NCBI GenBank assembly: GCA_964558975.1
Contig: CAZLFQ010000001.1
Location: forward strand, 682,001-746,000
DNA: 64,000 nt
Direction of reading: 5' to 3'
Origin: CAZLFQ01 sp964558975
Lineage (GTDB): Bacteria; Pseudomonadota; Alphaproteobacteria; Rickettsiales; Midichloriaceae
Part shown: piece by piece, positions 34,231-42,878 of the stretch
Numbering within the stretch: position 1 is the first letter of the stretch
Layout of the letters: each line of letters begins with the position of its first letter
Translations under genes and position numbers: made by a program
Notes under the pieces: generated by a model
The model's database searches: none
The model's input: only the letters and a program-made list of their open reading frames with translations
Told to the model about the DNA's origin: nothing

Positions 34231-35124
34231 ATGCCTGTTGAACGTAAGAAGGATAATACTAAAAAAGATCTATTAGCTCAGTATATCCGCGAGATCCAAA
34301 TGATCTTGAGCATGGTCATTGACCCCATAGTGAAGCGCAACCTTCTTGGCTCACTGCTAAGAGAAGCTCAAGCACTAGGCATAGACATATCTATTTTGGA
34401 TGAAATAAAGCAAGATATTGAAAATCTGCCAACAATTAGTATTTCAATGGCTTTAGGTCGAGAAGAATTAGTAACACGAGCAGACCAGCAAGCCCTATAT
34501 GAAATGGGCAATGTTCTTGAAGCTATATGCACTTTATTTCCTAATTCTGTAAGCGAAAGAACCAAACAAGATTACATAACCCAAGGCATGGAATTCAACA
34601 GCAAAATAGTTGATAAGAATGGCAAAAAAATTGCCGAGATGAATACATTAAATTCTCTTTCAGATTCAGCTAAACCAGCTAGTGTGAGCAAAAAAGCTAT
34701 TGATGATTTAAATAAATTTTTGAAAGACGAAACTGGAAAATCAGCTTTAACATCTGCTCATGCATTTGATGCAGCATGCAAAAAAATGTCACATGAAGCA
34801 AGAACAGTCCAAGATAAAAATGGAAAAAGTAAAACAAAGACTTGGGCAGAGTTGGTAGAAAGCGAAAAATTAGCACTTACTGCACTTGAAGCAAGTCGTC
34901 ATGAAGCAGGCAAACTAATTACTGCAGAAAAACGTATCGGAGTAATGGCTGAAATTCAGCAAATCGGAAAAGCTATAAAAGTTGATACCGCTGAACCTAC
35001 AGAAAGCATTGCATTCCAAATGCTAAAAACCATCCGTCTGACGCGAGAACAAAATTTAGGAAAAACTTCCGCAGTTGCCAAATTGGAAGCTTCTAGTTCT
35101 CCGAAAAGCTCGCTATCCAAATAA
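34231..35124 (+). CDS. Hypothetical protein, 297 aa
   Basis: I do not recognise this protein. It is soluble and mainly helical, with the strongly charged, Lys/Glu/Ala-rich composition seen in several unknown genes of this window. There is no signal peptide. GAGGA lies upstream of the ATG at 34231. The stop codon directly abuts the stop of convergent nuoE, with no gap. The distance to the STAS gene (60 bases) allows cotranscription. Confidence 0.7.
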   Translation: MPVERKKDNTKKDLLAQYIREIQMILSMVIDPIVKRNLLGSLLREAQALGIDISILDEIKQDIENLPTISISMALGREELVTRADQQALYEMGNVLEAICTLFPNSVSERTKQDYITQGMEFNSKIVDKNGKKIAEMNTLNSLSDSAKPASVSKKAIDDLNKFLKDETGKSALTSAHAFDAACKKMSHEARTVQDKNGKSKTKTWAELVESEKLALTALEASRHEAGKLITAEKRIGVMAEIQQIGKAIKVDTAEPTESIAFQMLKTIRLTREQNLGKTSAVAKLEASSSPKSSLSK

Positions 35125-35799
35125 TTATTTTTTAACTGCTTTTTTCTTAGGTGCTGCTAATTTTGTTTTGGCTGGAGCTTTTTTCTTTTCTACTTTAGCA
35201 GAAGATTCTTCCCTACTCCAACCAGTTGGAGCTGAAGCTTGTCTACCTGTTTGCGAACCAAGCTTAGGTTTTTGCCCTCTTGATAAATCATCAATGATTT
35301 TGGTCATTGATTCTGCATCCAAATCTTCATAATAATCATCGTTTATCTGAACCATTGGCGCATTGACGCAAGCACCCAAACATTCAACTTCCACTAATGT
35401 GAATTTTTTATCTTCTGTAGTTTCCCCGACTTCAATACCTAACCTGCTTTTACAAGCCTTAGTTACATCGTCAGAACCTCTCAGCCAACACGGGGTCGTT
35501 CTACAAATTTGGATTAGATTTTTGCCAACGGGCTGTTTGTTATACATAGTGTAAAAACTTGCCACTTCATAAACTTTGATGAATGGCATTTCCAACATAT
35601 TAGCAATACAATCCATCGCTGCAGTTGATACCCAGTTTTCGTTTTGTCGCTGCGCTAAATCAAGCAATGGCATTACAGCACTTTGCTGTTTTCCTTTCGG
35701 ATACTTTGCAATAATTTTTTTTGCCACTTCTAAATTTTCTTTTGTGAATTCAAAACTTGCAGGTTGCTTGAACTTCATTTCCTTAAACATTCCAGACAT
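35125..35799 (-). CDS. nuoE: NADH dehydrogenase I subunit E
   Basis: The 224-residue 24-kDa-type subunit of complex I, carrying the N1a 2Fe-2S cluster. The cluster Cys pairs are CRTTPC and CLGAC, followed by NAPMVQINDDYYEDL. After the core (about 170 residues) there is a basic low-complexity Lys/Ala/Pro tail seen in some alphaproteobacteria. It starts 5 bases after the nuoD stop. The rest of the nuo operon is elsewhere. Confidence 0.95.
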   Translation of the reverse strand: MSGMFKEMKFKQPASFEFTKENLEVAKKIIAKYPKGKQQSAVMPLLDLAQRQNENWVSTAAMDCIANMLEMPFIKVYEVASFYTMYNKQPVGKNLIQICRTTPCWLRGSDDVTKACKSRLGIEVGETTEDKKFTLVEVECLGACVNAPMVQINDDYYEDLDAESMTKIIDDLSRGQKPKLGSQTGRQASAPTGWSREESSAKVEKKKAPAKTKLAAPKKKAVKK

Positions 35800-35804
35800 A
35801 TTCT

Positions 35805-36995
35805 CTACCTATCAATCTCGCCAAATACAATATCCATACTACCGATGTTTGCAACCACGTCGGCAAGCATGTGGCCTTTGCTCATAAACTCTAAAGCTTG
35901 CAGATTAGCAAAGCCTGTTGATCTTATAAAGCATCTATATGGTTTATTCGTACCATCTGCCACCAAATACACCCCAAATTCGCCTTTAGGAGTTTCTACC
36001 GCGGTGTAAGTTTCACCAGCAGGAACATGGTAGCCTTCTGTAAATAGTTTAAAGTGGTGAATCAATGCTTCCATTGATTTTTTCATCTCAGCTCTAGGTG
36101 GAGGAGTAATTTTCCTATCCAGACTTTTAACTGGGCCTTTTGGCATTTTAGACAAGCATTGCTGCACTATTTTTACAGACTCACGCATCTCTTCAACACG
36201 GACTAAATATCTGTCATAGCAGTCGCCATTCTTACCGACTGGAATCTTGAAATCCATTTTGTCATATACTTCATATGGCTGTGATTTTCTTAAATCCCAT
36301 GCCACACCCGAGCCTCTAAGCATTGGTCCACTGAATCCCCAATCCACAGCTTCTTGTGCAGTGACCACACCAATATCAACTAGTCTTTGTTTGAAGATTC
36401 GGTTATCAGTGATCATTGTTTCCATATCATCGATCATCTTTGGAAACTTACTTATAAATTCGGCAATATCATCTGTTAAGCCATCTGGCAGATCTTGGGA
36501 TACTCCACCAGGTCTAAAATAATTTGAGTGGAAACGCGCACCACTTGCACGCTCATAAAACTCCAACATTTTTTCACGCTCTTCGAATAACCAAAGCAGA
36601 GGTGTCATTGCACCCACATCGAGTGCAAAAGTTGTGACGTTTAAAATATGGTTTAAAATTCTAGTGATCTCGCTGAACATTACTCTGATATATTGAGCTC
36701 TAATTGGCACTTCACATCCCAATAACTTTTCAACTGCAAGAGCGAATGCATGTTCCTGACTCATTGGCGACACATAGTCTAGCCTGTCAAAATACGGAAC
36801 AGCCTGAATGTAATTCTTGTATTCTATTAACTTTTCAGTGCCTCTGTGGAGCAGGCCAATGTGGGGATCAGCGCGCTTTACTATTTCCCCATCCATCTCA
36901 AGCACAAGCCTTAATACACCGTGTGCCGCTGGATGTTGCGGACCAAAGTTTATACTAATATTCTTTGTTTCTGTTTTTCTTTTAGCGTTAGACAT
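35805..36995 (-). CDS. nuoD: NADH dehydrogenase I subunit D
   Basis: The 396-residue 49-kDa subunit that forms the quinone site of complex I. The N-terminus has INFGPQHPAAHGVLRL, then DPHIGLLHRGTEKLIE, and the C-terminus ends in IVFGEIDR. All are hallmark segments. It is the first gene of the unit with nuoE. nuoC, normally just upstream, is missing; the upstream 209 bases hold no gene. Confidence 0.97.
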   Translation of the reverse strand: MSNAKRKTETKNISINFGPQHPAAHGVLRLVLEMDGEIVKRADPHIGLLHRGTEKLIEYKNYIQAVPYFDRLDYVSPMSQEHAFALAVEKLLGCEVPIRAQYIRVMFSEITRILNHILNVTTFALDVGAMTPLLWLFEEREKMLEFYERASGARFHSNYFRPGGVSQDLPDGLTDDIAEFISKFPKMIDDMETMITDNRIFKQRLVDIGVVTAQEAVDWGFSGPMLRGSGVAWDLRKSQPYEVYDKMDFKIPVGKNGDCYDRYLVRVEEMRESVKIVQQCLSKMPKGPVKSLDRKITPPPRAEMKKSMEALIHHFKLFTEGYHVPAGETYTAVETPKGEFGVYLVADGTNKPYRCFIRSTGFANLQALEFMSKGHMLADVVANIGSMDIVFGEIDR

Positions 36996-37204
36996 CTTTC
37001 ACAACATTTAAAAGCAATTACAGTCAGTTTTAGCATAACAATACGGTAAGGACTATTAAAATTTGAATGCTTACGATACATAACATCTATACTCCTTACT
37101 GAGATTATGTAGCTTGTATTAAACACCTAGTACATCATATCGCCATGCGAATACCCATCGATCCTAATATCTCATTTTTTCAAAAAATAAGTTTTCTTTA
37201 TTCT

Positions 37205-37426
37205 TCAACAAAACTTTTTAAGTATTTCCTCATCTTCTACAACTTGAACCCCATCTGCAAAAAACTTAATATTAAAAATATCATCCATTTTTGACATCAA
37301 GACAAAACACCCAGAACGCACTAGTTGAAAAATTGCTTCATTTTTATTACACGTACTTACATTAGCATTATGAATATCATAACTGACTTCAAAGTGCTTT
37401 TTAAGATCTTGGGTCTTATTTTCCAT
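37205..37426 (-). CDS. Small hypothetical protein, 73 aa
   Basis: I do not recognise it. It is a short acidic protein with four Cys and no signal peptide. A weak AGAG lies before the ATG. It sits alone between nuoD and the beta-barrel genes, so it could be spurious. No overlapping alternative is better. Confidence 0.45.
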   Translation of the reverse strand: MENKTQDLKKHFEVSYDIHNANVSTCNKNEAIFQLVRSGCFVLMSKMDDIFNIKFFADGVQVVEDEEILKKFC

Positions 37427-37546
37427 TTTTTCTCTAATTAAATTTTAATTACACAATATATAGGAGTAAAACTTCAAATCTCAAGAGCTCTTATATTTAT
37501 TTTTCAAAAACTTAACCTTACAACAAAGATATCACATGCGCTTCCA

Positions 37547-38326
37547 TTAGAAATAATAATTGACTCGCAACATTACGCTGTTAGTACTAGCCTTTATCTT
37601 ATCATTTACTGTTAATGTACCATCGGCTGCACCAAGTAAAAATATGGTAGATCTCAAATCTTGAGCACCTTTTATCCTACCAAAATAAGTATGTACAAAT
37701 TCTAAACCTAACGCGGTATTATCGGTTACCTGCTCTTCCATTCCAAATCCAACCGACAATCCAAATTTATTTGTAGTTCTTACCCCTGATACGCGCGCTG
37801 TATCGGGATCAGCTCCTAAAAGTTGATAATAATCAGCTTTTGTAGTGGTCTTAAACCTCATGAATTCCGTACCAACTATCCCTCTGATTATTGTAGTATC
37901 TCTAAATTTATAACCAGGCTTAAATAAAGCTGAAGCGTTGATCTTCATAGCTTTGACTCTATTATCGGAATTTGAAATATTAACTGTCGACCCACTATTT
38001 GTTGCCTTAGCATCAATAGCGTTTTTTTCATCAAAATAAACATAACCCACCCTTCCTTCTGCGCCCAAAACCACATCATCAATTTCAAAATCATATCCTA
38101 GACCAAGATCAGCTTTAAAAGATTCATCTGAAATTCTATCAGAATTTTGGAATCTCACTGTCAATGGCGTAGATATAATCTGACTGTAAAATGTTTGTTG
38201 TTTTGATTGTTCAATAAGAGAGAAACCTGCTCCTCCCGTAAGATAAAAGCCTTCTTTTGTATGAGCGCTATAGCAAACTGCCTGAGTTAATATCGATACA
38301 AGAACTAGCTTTTTTATTTCTTTCAT
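37547..38326 (-). CDS. Outer-membrane beta-barrel protein, copy 1
   Basis: A 259-residue protein with a Sec signal peptide (cleavage near residue 20-23, before KEGFYLTGG). It has alternating beta strands and a terminal aromatic strand LRVNYYF, the hallmark of BAM-inserted barrels. The mature start GFYLTGGAGFSL resembles Rickettsiales surface antigen and OmpA-like porin barrels. It is a tandem paralogue of the next gene with equal length. Such proteins are major surface antigens in the order. Confidence 0.85.
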   Translation of the reverse strand: MKEIKKLVLVSILTQAVCYSAHTKEGFYLTGGAGFSLIEQSKQQTFYSQIISTPLTVRFQNSDRISDESFKADLGLGYDFEIDDVVLGAEGRVGYVYFDEKNAIDAKATNSGSTVNISNSDNRVKAMKINASALFKPGYKFRDTTIIRGIVGTEFMRFKTTTKADYYQLLGADPDTARVSGVRTTNKFGLSVGFGMEEQVTDNTALGLEFVHTYFGRIKGAQDLRSTIFLLGAADGTLTVNDKIKASTNSVMLRVNYYF

Positions 38327-38360
38327 ATCCTACCTGCAATATAAAAATTAATCTGTCTGA

Positions 38361-39140
38361 TTAGAATTTGTAATTTAACCTAACCATAAAACTGTTTGTA
38401 TTTACACTGATCTTATCATTCAGTGTTAAACTACCACTTGGAGTACCCGCCTGAGTGATTTGAGAACGCAAATCTACAGCCCCTTTCACTTTTCCATAAT
38501 AGGTATGTATGAATTCCATCCCAAGTATTGTATCTTGGGATATTTCCTCTTCAAAACCTAAACCCATAGCCAAACCGAAATTATTGCTTTTTGTTGAGCC
38601 GCTTACTTTAGAAATATATATAGTACCACTTATATCTTGATAATAACTTGCATTAGTAGAAGATTTTAGTCGCAAAAATTCCGTACCTACAATGCCTCTA
38701 AGTGTACTTGTATCACTAATTTTATACCCAGGTTTAAAGAGCAAACCTGCTGAAATCTTATCAGATTTTATTAAATTTTCTGCACTTGATAAATTCACAA
38801 CAGAACCACTAACTACGGCTCTAGAATTTAGTGTGTTTTTTTCATCAAAATTTATATACCCAACTCGGCCTTCAATAGCAAATACAACATCACCCCCCAA
38901 ATCATAATCATAACCAATCCCCATATCTCCCTTTAAAGATTTATCAGAAATTTTATCGTGACTTGTAAATGTGGTTATTAAGGTTGATGATATATTACTT
39001 CTAAACGTCTGCCTTTTAGCTTGATCTATCAATCCTAATCCAAAACCACCTGACAAATAAAACCCATCATGGGCATTGGCATTACTAGCAATAATTTGCG
39101 ATAGTAGCGCTGATATAATTGAGATTTTAGTTTTACTCAT
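38361..39140 (-). CDS. Outer-membrane beta-barrel protein, copy 2
   Basis: A 259-residue paralogue of copy 1. The signal peptide ends near ANA (residue 23), the mature start is HDGFYLSGGFGLGL, and the last strand is FMVRLNYKF. It shares FAIEGRVGYINFDEKNTL, LRGIVGTEFLRLK and EFIHTYYGKVKGA with copy 1 while loops differ, so the pair arose by duplication and diverged mainly in exposed loops. It is the upstream gene of the pair; the 34-base gap suggests one transcript. Confidence 0.85.
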   Translation of the reverse strand: MSKTKISIISALLSQIIASNANAHDGFYLSGGFGLGLIDQAKRQTFRSNISSTLITTFTSHDKISDKSLKGDMGIGYDYDLGGDVVFAIEGRVGYINFDEKNTLNSRAVVSGSVVNLSSAENLIKSDKISAGLLFKPGYKISDTSTLRGIVGTEFLRLKSSTNASYYQDISGTIYISKVSGSTKSNNFGLAMGLGFEEEISQDTILGMEFIHTYYGKVKGAVDLRSQITQAGTPSGSLTLNDKISVNTNSFMVRLNYKF

Positions 39141-39236
39141 ATTGCTACCTACATTAAAATAAGTCTAAAAGACTATGACTTATTTTTCAGAGTGTAAACA
39201 ATTTTTGAAATACTTTTTTAATACTACGCTCTTAAA

Positions 39237-40055
39237 TTAACCATTGCTCTTAAGCCCTTCTTTATAAGAAGGATATTTCAGCTGGATTCCAAGACTGCTC
39301 TTAATTTTATCATTTCTAATTCTGCGATTTTCACTATAGAAAACCTTACCCATTTCAGATAATTCAGCATCCTCCAATGTCACTGGTTTTGGAGGTGTCA
39401 CATTTAAAATCTGGCAGGCAAACTCTATTACTTCATTGGCACTAGTAGGCTTATCGTCCGCCAAATTGAAAACCTCACTTATTAGACCCTTCTCTATAGT
39501 TTTCATCAAAACCTGAACTATATCTGCAACGTGAATCCTTGAAAAAACTTGATCTTTAACATCAATTATTCTTGCATGCCCAGCTTCAACTTGCTCAAGA
39601 GCATTTCTCTCAGGTCCATAGATTGCGCTCAACCTAAATATGTTCAAAGGAATGCCCAAATCCTGCCATTGCTGTTCTGCAATTAATCTCTTTTTTGAAT
39701 AAGGATTGCTTGGGTTGAGCGGTGAATTCTCATCTACCCAATTTCCCTTAGTATCCCCATAAACTCCTGTTGCCGATAAATAGCCGACCCATTTTAAATT
39801 TGGTAATTTTTGAATTTGTTTTCCAAACTGCTGAACCACAACATCGCCATCATCTTTAGGTGGCACAGAAACTAAAATATGAGTAATATCTCTTGGCAAG
39901 AACGTTAAATCATCAAAGCGATAAACCTGAACGCCATCTGCCTTTGTTTCCGATCTCTTAGTTCCAGAGATCTCCCAATTCTTATCTTGCTTAAGTTGAT
40001 CAACTAAATGTTGCGCAACATATCCCAGACCAAAACAGAATAAATGATTTTTCAT
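39237..40055 (-). CDS. NAD(P)-dependent epimerase/SDR-like protein
   Basis: A 272-residue atypical extended SDR. It has an N-terminal CFGLGYVAQHL Rossmann loop and GYLSATGVYGDTKGNWVDE. The sequence NPYSKKRLIAEQQW occurs where classical members have YxxxK; here the Lys is displaced, as in YeeZ-like members. RLSAIYGPERNALE follows. The substrate is unknown. It begins 1 base after the lptB stop, so it belongs to the lptA-lptB unit. Confidence 0.85.
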   Translation of the reverse strand: MKNHLFCFGLGYVAQHLVDQLKQDKNWEISGTKRSETKADGVQVYRFDDLTFLPRDITHILVSVPPKDDGDVVVQQFGKQIQKLPNLKWVGYLSATGVYGDTKGNWVDENSPLNPSNPYSKKRLIAEQQWQDLGIPLNIFRLSAIYGPERNALEQVEAGHARIIDVKDQVFSRIHVADIVQVLMKTIEKGLISEVFNLADDKPTSANEVIEFACQILNVTPPKPVTLEDAELSEMGKVFYSENRRIRNDKIKSSLGIQLKYPSYKEGLKSNG

Positions 40056-40056
40056 A

Positions 40057-40788
40057 TTAAAAGTGCCCTACAAAGTTTTCTCCTAAATAGACATCACGCA
40101 CCGCCTTATTTTTAACAACCTGATTTGGAGTGCCGTGCATCAATACTACACCATCATGGATGATATATGCTCTATCAATAATTGACAACGCATCTCTAAC
40201 ATTATGATCTGTAATAAGAATCCCCAAACCTAATTTCTTTAACTGCATTATCAGTTCTTTAATCTCTGCAACCGCAATCGGGTCAATACCTGCTAACGGC
40301 TCATCTAATAAAAGAAACTTCGGATTAGATGCCAAGCATCTAGCAATCTCAACCCTTCTTCTCTCACCACCAGATAGTGCAATTGCTGGTGTGTTTCTTA
40401 GATGAGAAATTGAAAACTCTGCTAGTAATTCTTCTAGTCTATGCTGCCTTACTTCTTCAAGAGGCTCACATACTTCTAGTACAGCCATAATATTTTGCTC
40501 AACATTAAGGCCTCTAAAGATTGAAGACTCTTGGGGCAAATAGCCAATTCCTATTCGTGAACGCAAGTACATCGGCAATTTTGTAATTTTCACATCATCA
40601 ATTACAACGTCACCATAGTCGCACGCAACTAATCCTGTTATGATATAAAATGAAGTAGTTTTGCCAGCACCGTTAGGGCCTAAAAGCCCAACTATTTCAC
40701 CTGAATTCACTTCAAGACTTACATCTCTTACAACCCTTCTATTCTGGTAAGATTTCCCAATATTTTTAATCTCTAACTTTCTTTTCAC
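40057..40788 (-). CDS. lptB: LPS export ABC transporter ATPase
   Basis: The 243-residue ATPase of the LptB2FG complex that extracts LPS from the inner membrane. Walker A GPNGAGKTTSF, ABC signature LSGGERRR and Walker B LLLDEPLAGIDP are intact. GYLPQESSIFRGLNVEQN is the LptB-type Q-loop. It overlaps the lptA-like gene by 23 bases. This implies the organism transports LPS or a related lipid. Confidence 0.95.
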   Translation of the reverse strand: MKRKLEIKNIGKSYQNRRVVRDVSLEVNSGEIVGLLGPNGAGKTTSFYIITGLVACDYGDVVIDDVKITKLPMYLRSRIGIGYLPQESSIFRGLNVEQNIMAVLEVCEPLEEVRQHRLEELLAEFSISHLRNTPAIALSGGERRRVEIARCLASNPKFLLLDEPLAGIDPIAVAEIKELIMQLKKLGLGILITDHNVRDALSIIDRAYIIHDGVVLMHGTPNQVVKNKAVRDVYLGENFVGHF

Positions 40789-41347
40789 TACTTTCCTCAG
40801 GAATTAAAATAGCTTTTACACGTTGCTTTTTATTTACTATACCACTGGTTTTATTTGTAAGTAAACTTTCACCAGTATTTTTGTTATAAATCAGCTTATG
40901 TCCGTACAATTTATTCTTTTGTTGTATTAACTCAACATTACCTGTCAGGGTAAAAATGCCAGTCTTAACATTATAATCACCAAGTTCAGATTTTGCATTT
41001 TCTTTGGGCGTTACTATATTAACACTTCCTATAAAATTTATTCTTTCTACTTTCGACTTACCAATCCCATCTTCTTCATCAACTTCAGCAGTATCATCTT
41101 GCTCTGTCTTCTCTTCAAAATACACCGTCATTTTATCGCAATACAAGCTCATATCTCCTTGTATCGCATGAACTTTACCTTCAAATATCGCCATATTTTT
41201 ATTTTTAAAAACTCGCAACTCATCAGAAGAAATATTGATTGGTTCGGACGATTCTTTTTTTTGCTGTTCGGCTAAAGAGGCTTGGCTTGCTAAACATAAA
41301 GCTAGCAACCACATTAATATTAAAAGAAACTTCTTTATTAGAACCAT
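40766..41347 (-). CDS. lptA: LptA/OstA-like LPS bridge protein
   Basis: A 193-residue periplasmic protein with a Sec signal (hydrophobic 5-20, cut after LASQASLA). One OstA-like domain of repeating beta strands follows: INISSDELRVFKNKNMAIFEGKV, GDMSLYCDKMTVYF and TLTGNVELIQQKNKLYGHKL in pieces. An acidic insert TEQDDTAEVDEEDG is unusual. It should form the periplasmic bridge between LptC and LptD. It lies directly upstream of and overlaps lptB. Confidence 0.88.
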   Translation of the reverse strand: MVLIKKFLLILMWLLALCLASQASLAEQQKKESSEPINISSDELRVFKNKNMAIFEGKVHAIQGDMSLYCDKMTVYFEEKTEQDDTAEVDEEDGIGKSKVERINFIGSVNIVTPKENAKSELGDYNVKTGIFTLTGNVELIQQKNKLYGHKLIYNKNTGESLLTNKTSGIVNKKQRVKAILIPEESSEKKVRD

Positions 41348-41469
41348 TAAGTGATCCAGCTAAATAATCTCTAGAGATTCTAGCATTAGTAAGGCAAAAA
41401 GACTATAGCTAAAGTACCTAAAGCTTAATAGGAACTATTAGTACAAAAAAAGCCTAGTCAGAAAAATAA

Positions 41470-41940
41470 CTATTTGTATAGGAACTGCTGCACGTCATAT
41501 TCGTTGTTTTGCAGAACATATTGAATGGCCGTTTTCTTCTCTGTATCAACAAACACTGGGGCACGCGTATTCACAGTTATACGTTTAGTACCATCTTGAT
41601 CTTCCTTAGTAGCAGCAATTAACATTATTGAAGAATTTTCCTTTTTCATGCCAACTTGCTCAAATGCATCATCTAGGTCTTTTGTTTGGATGTATTTTTG
41701 GCTCTCTAAATCAAGAGGTAAAACCATAAATACCAAATCATCAGTTTGTGCAGACTGCATCAAAAGAAACTTATTAAATTTCTTAACTGGGCACGGCGCT
41801 AGATAAAATTCTTTAAATGCATTCATCCCAAGAATGCCTAGTGGAAAGTGTATTGATTTATCTAAATCAACCGCAATCTCTCCGAATTTATTTTTAATTA
41901 CTTTAGTTTCGAGAGATGTTTGTTCTTTTATTTTGCGCAT
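41470..41940 (-). CDS. fliW: Flagellar assembly factor FliW
   Basis: A 156-residue FliW. IHFPLGILGMNAFKEFYLAP near the N-terminus, the central MVLPLDLESQKYIQTK and the closing ITVNTRAPVFVDTEKKTAIQYVL are typical. FliW sequesters the RNA-binding regulator CsrA and senses flagellin levels. The gene is last in the flagellar operon, 10 bases after flgL. No csrA or flagellin gene is in the window. Confidence 0.9.
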   Translation of the reverse strand: MRKIKEQTSLETKVIKNKFGEIAVDLDKSIHFPLGILGMNAFKEFYLAPCPVKKFNKFLLMQSAQTDDLVFMVLPLDLESQKYIQTKDLDDAFEQVGMKKENSSIMLIAATKEDQDGTKRITVNTRAPVFVDTEKKTAIQYVLQNNEYDVQQFLYK

Positions 41941-41950
41941 AATTTCCCTA

Positions 41951-42871
41951 TTACTTTATATAATCAGCTAGTGACGTTGAGTTAATCCTTACTAACAACA
42001 TGTAAGCAGCTTGAAGTTGCGTCTGGATAGCCATCAGCTCGGTCATTGCTTCTGCAGTGTCTGTATCTTCAATATTTGCCACTAATTCTTTAAGTTTCAA
42101 GACTGAATCTTGGGCTTTTTTCAATTCCGAATCAACTTTTTGAGCGTTGCTACCAACTCGCGATATCATTGCTGAAAGTTCAACATTCGATTCATCAGCC
42201 CAAGCAATTGCTTGGGTATATTTGCTCGGGTCATTATTAACTTTGCCGTCAATCAGCTGGTGCAAGCTCGCAATTAATTTCTGGAAAGTAGGGTTATTTG
42301 CAGTGATCCCATACTCTACAATACTCTCATCCGAGATTCTAGATTGGATTATAGCATCATCACCTTGATAATAATTAGCGGTTGGCGCGCTACCAACTAT
42401 GTTTGAAACATTTGCAATATCACCTACTGGCCTTACATCCATTCTTGAACCAGCAAAGAGTTTTTGTCCGTTAAACTCAGCCGACAAGTAGTGCTTAATA
42501 TCAAGCAAATAGTTTTTTGCTAAAGCAACAGTATCCACATTATTCCCTGATACTGGATCACGTGTTTGCTGCAATAGTAATTTTACATCTGATGCCAATT
42601 CTTTAAGCCCAGAGACAGCTGTTTCCATTGCTTCAATTTTATTTGCCAACAACGCATTATTCTTAGATGAAGTACTAATTGTTGTAAGTGTATTTCTAAT
42701 CGATAAATAATTCTCCGTAGGAGTTTCTTTTGCTAACCCAATAAAATCATCTGATTTTTTAGCGCTTGTTATTTGCTTAGTAACTCTCCCTAAATCTCCT
42801 TGAGAGGTCTGCATACTTTTTCTAACTTGCTCTTGCGATGTTAGCGTTGAAATTCTAATTCCTTCAGCCAT
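41951..42871 (-). CDS. flgL: Flagellar hook-filament junction protein FlgL
   Basis: A 306-residue flagellin-like junction protein. The N-terminal D0/D1 helix (MAEGIRISTLTSQEQVRKSM) and C-terminal D0 helix (LMAIQTQLQAAYMLLVRIN) are typical. The middle LFAGSRMDVRPV matches FlgL's FaG-type motif. It follows flgK by 7 bases, the usual flgK-flgL order. Confidence 0.9.
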   Translation of the reverse strand: MAEGIRISTLTSQEQVRKSMQTSQGDLGRVTKQITSAKKSDDFIGLAKETPTENYLSIRNTLTTISTSSKNNALLANKIEAMETAVSGLKELASDVKLLLQQTRDPVSGNNVDTVALAKNYLLDIKHYLSAEFNGQKLFAGSRMDVRPVGDIANVSNIVGSAPTANYYQGDDAIIQSRISDESIVEYGITANNPTFQKLIASLHQLIDGKVNNDPSKYTQAIAWADESNVELSAMISRVGSNAQKVDSELKKAQDSVLKLKELVANIEDTDTAEAMTELMAIQTQLQAAYMLLVRINSTSLADYIK

Positions 42872-42878
42872 AAAAACC

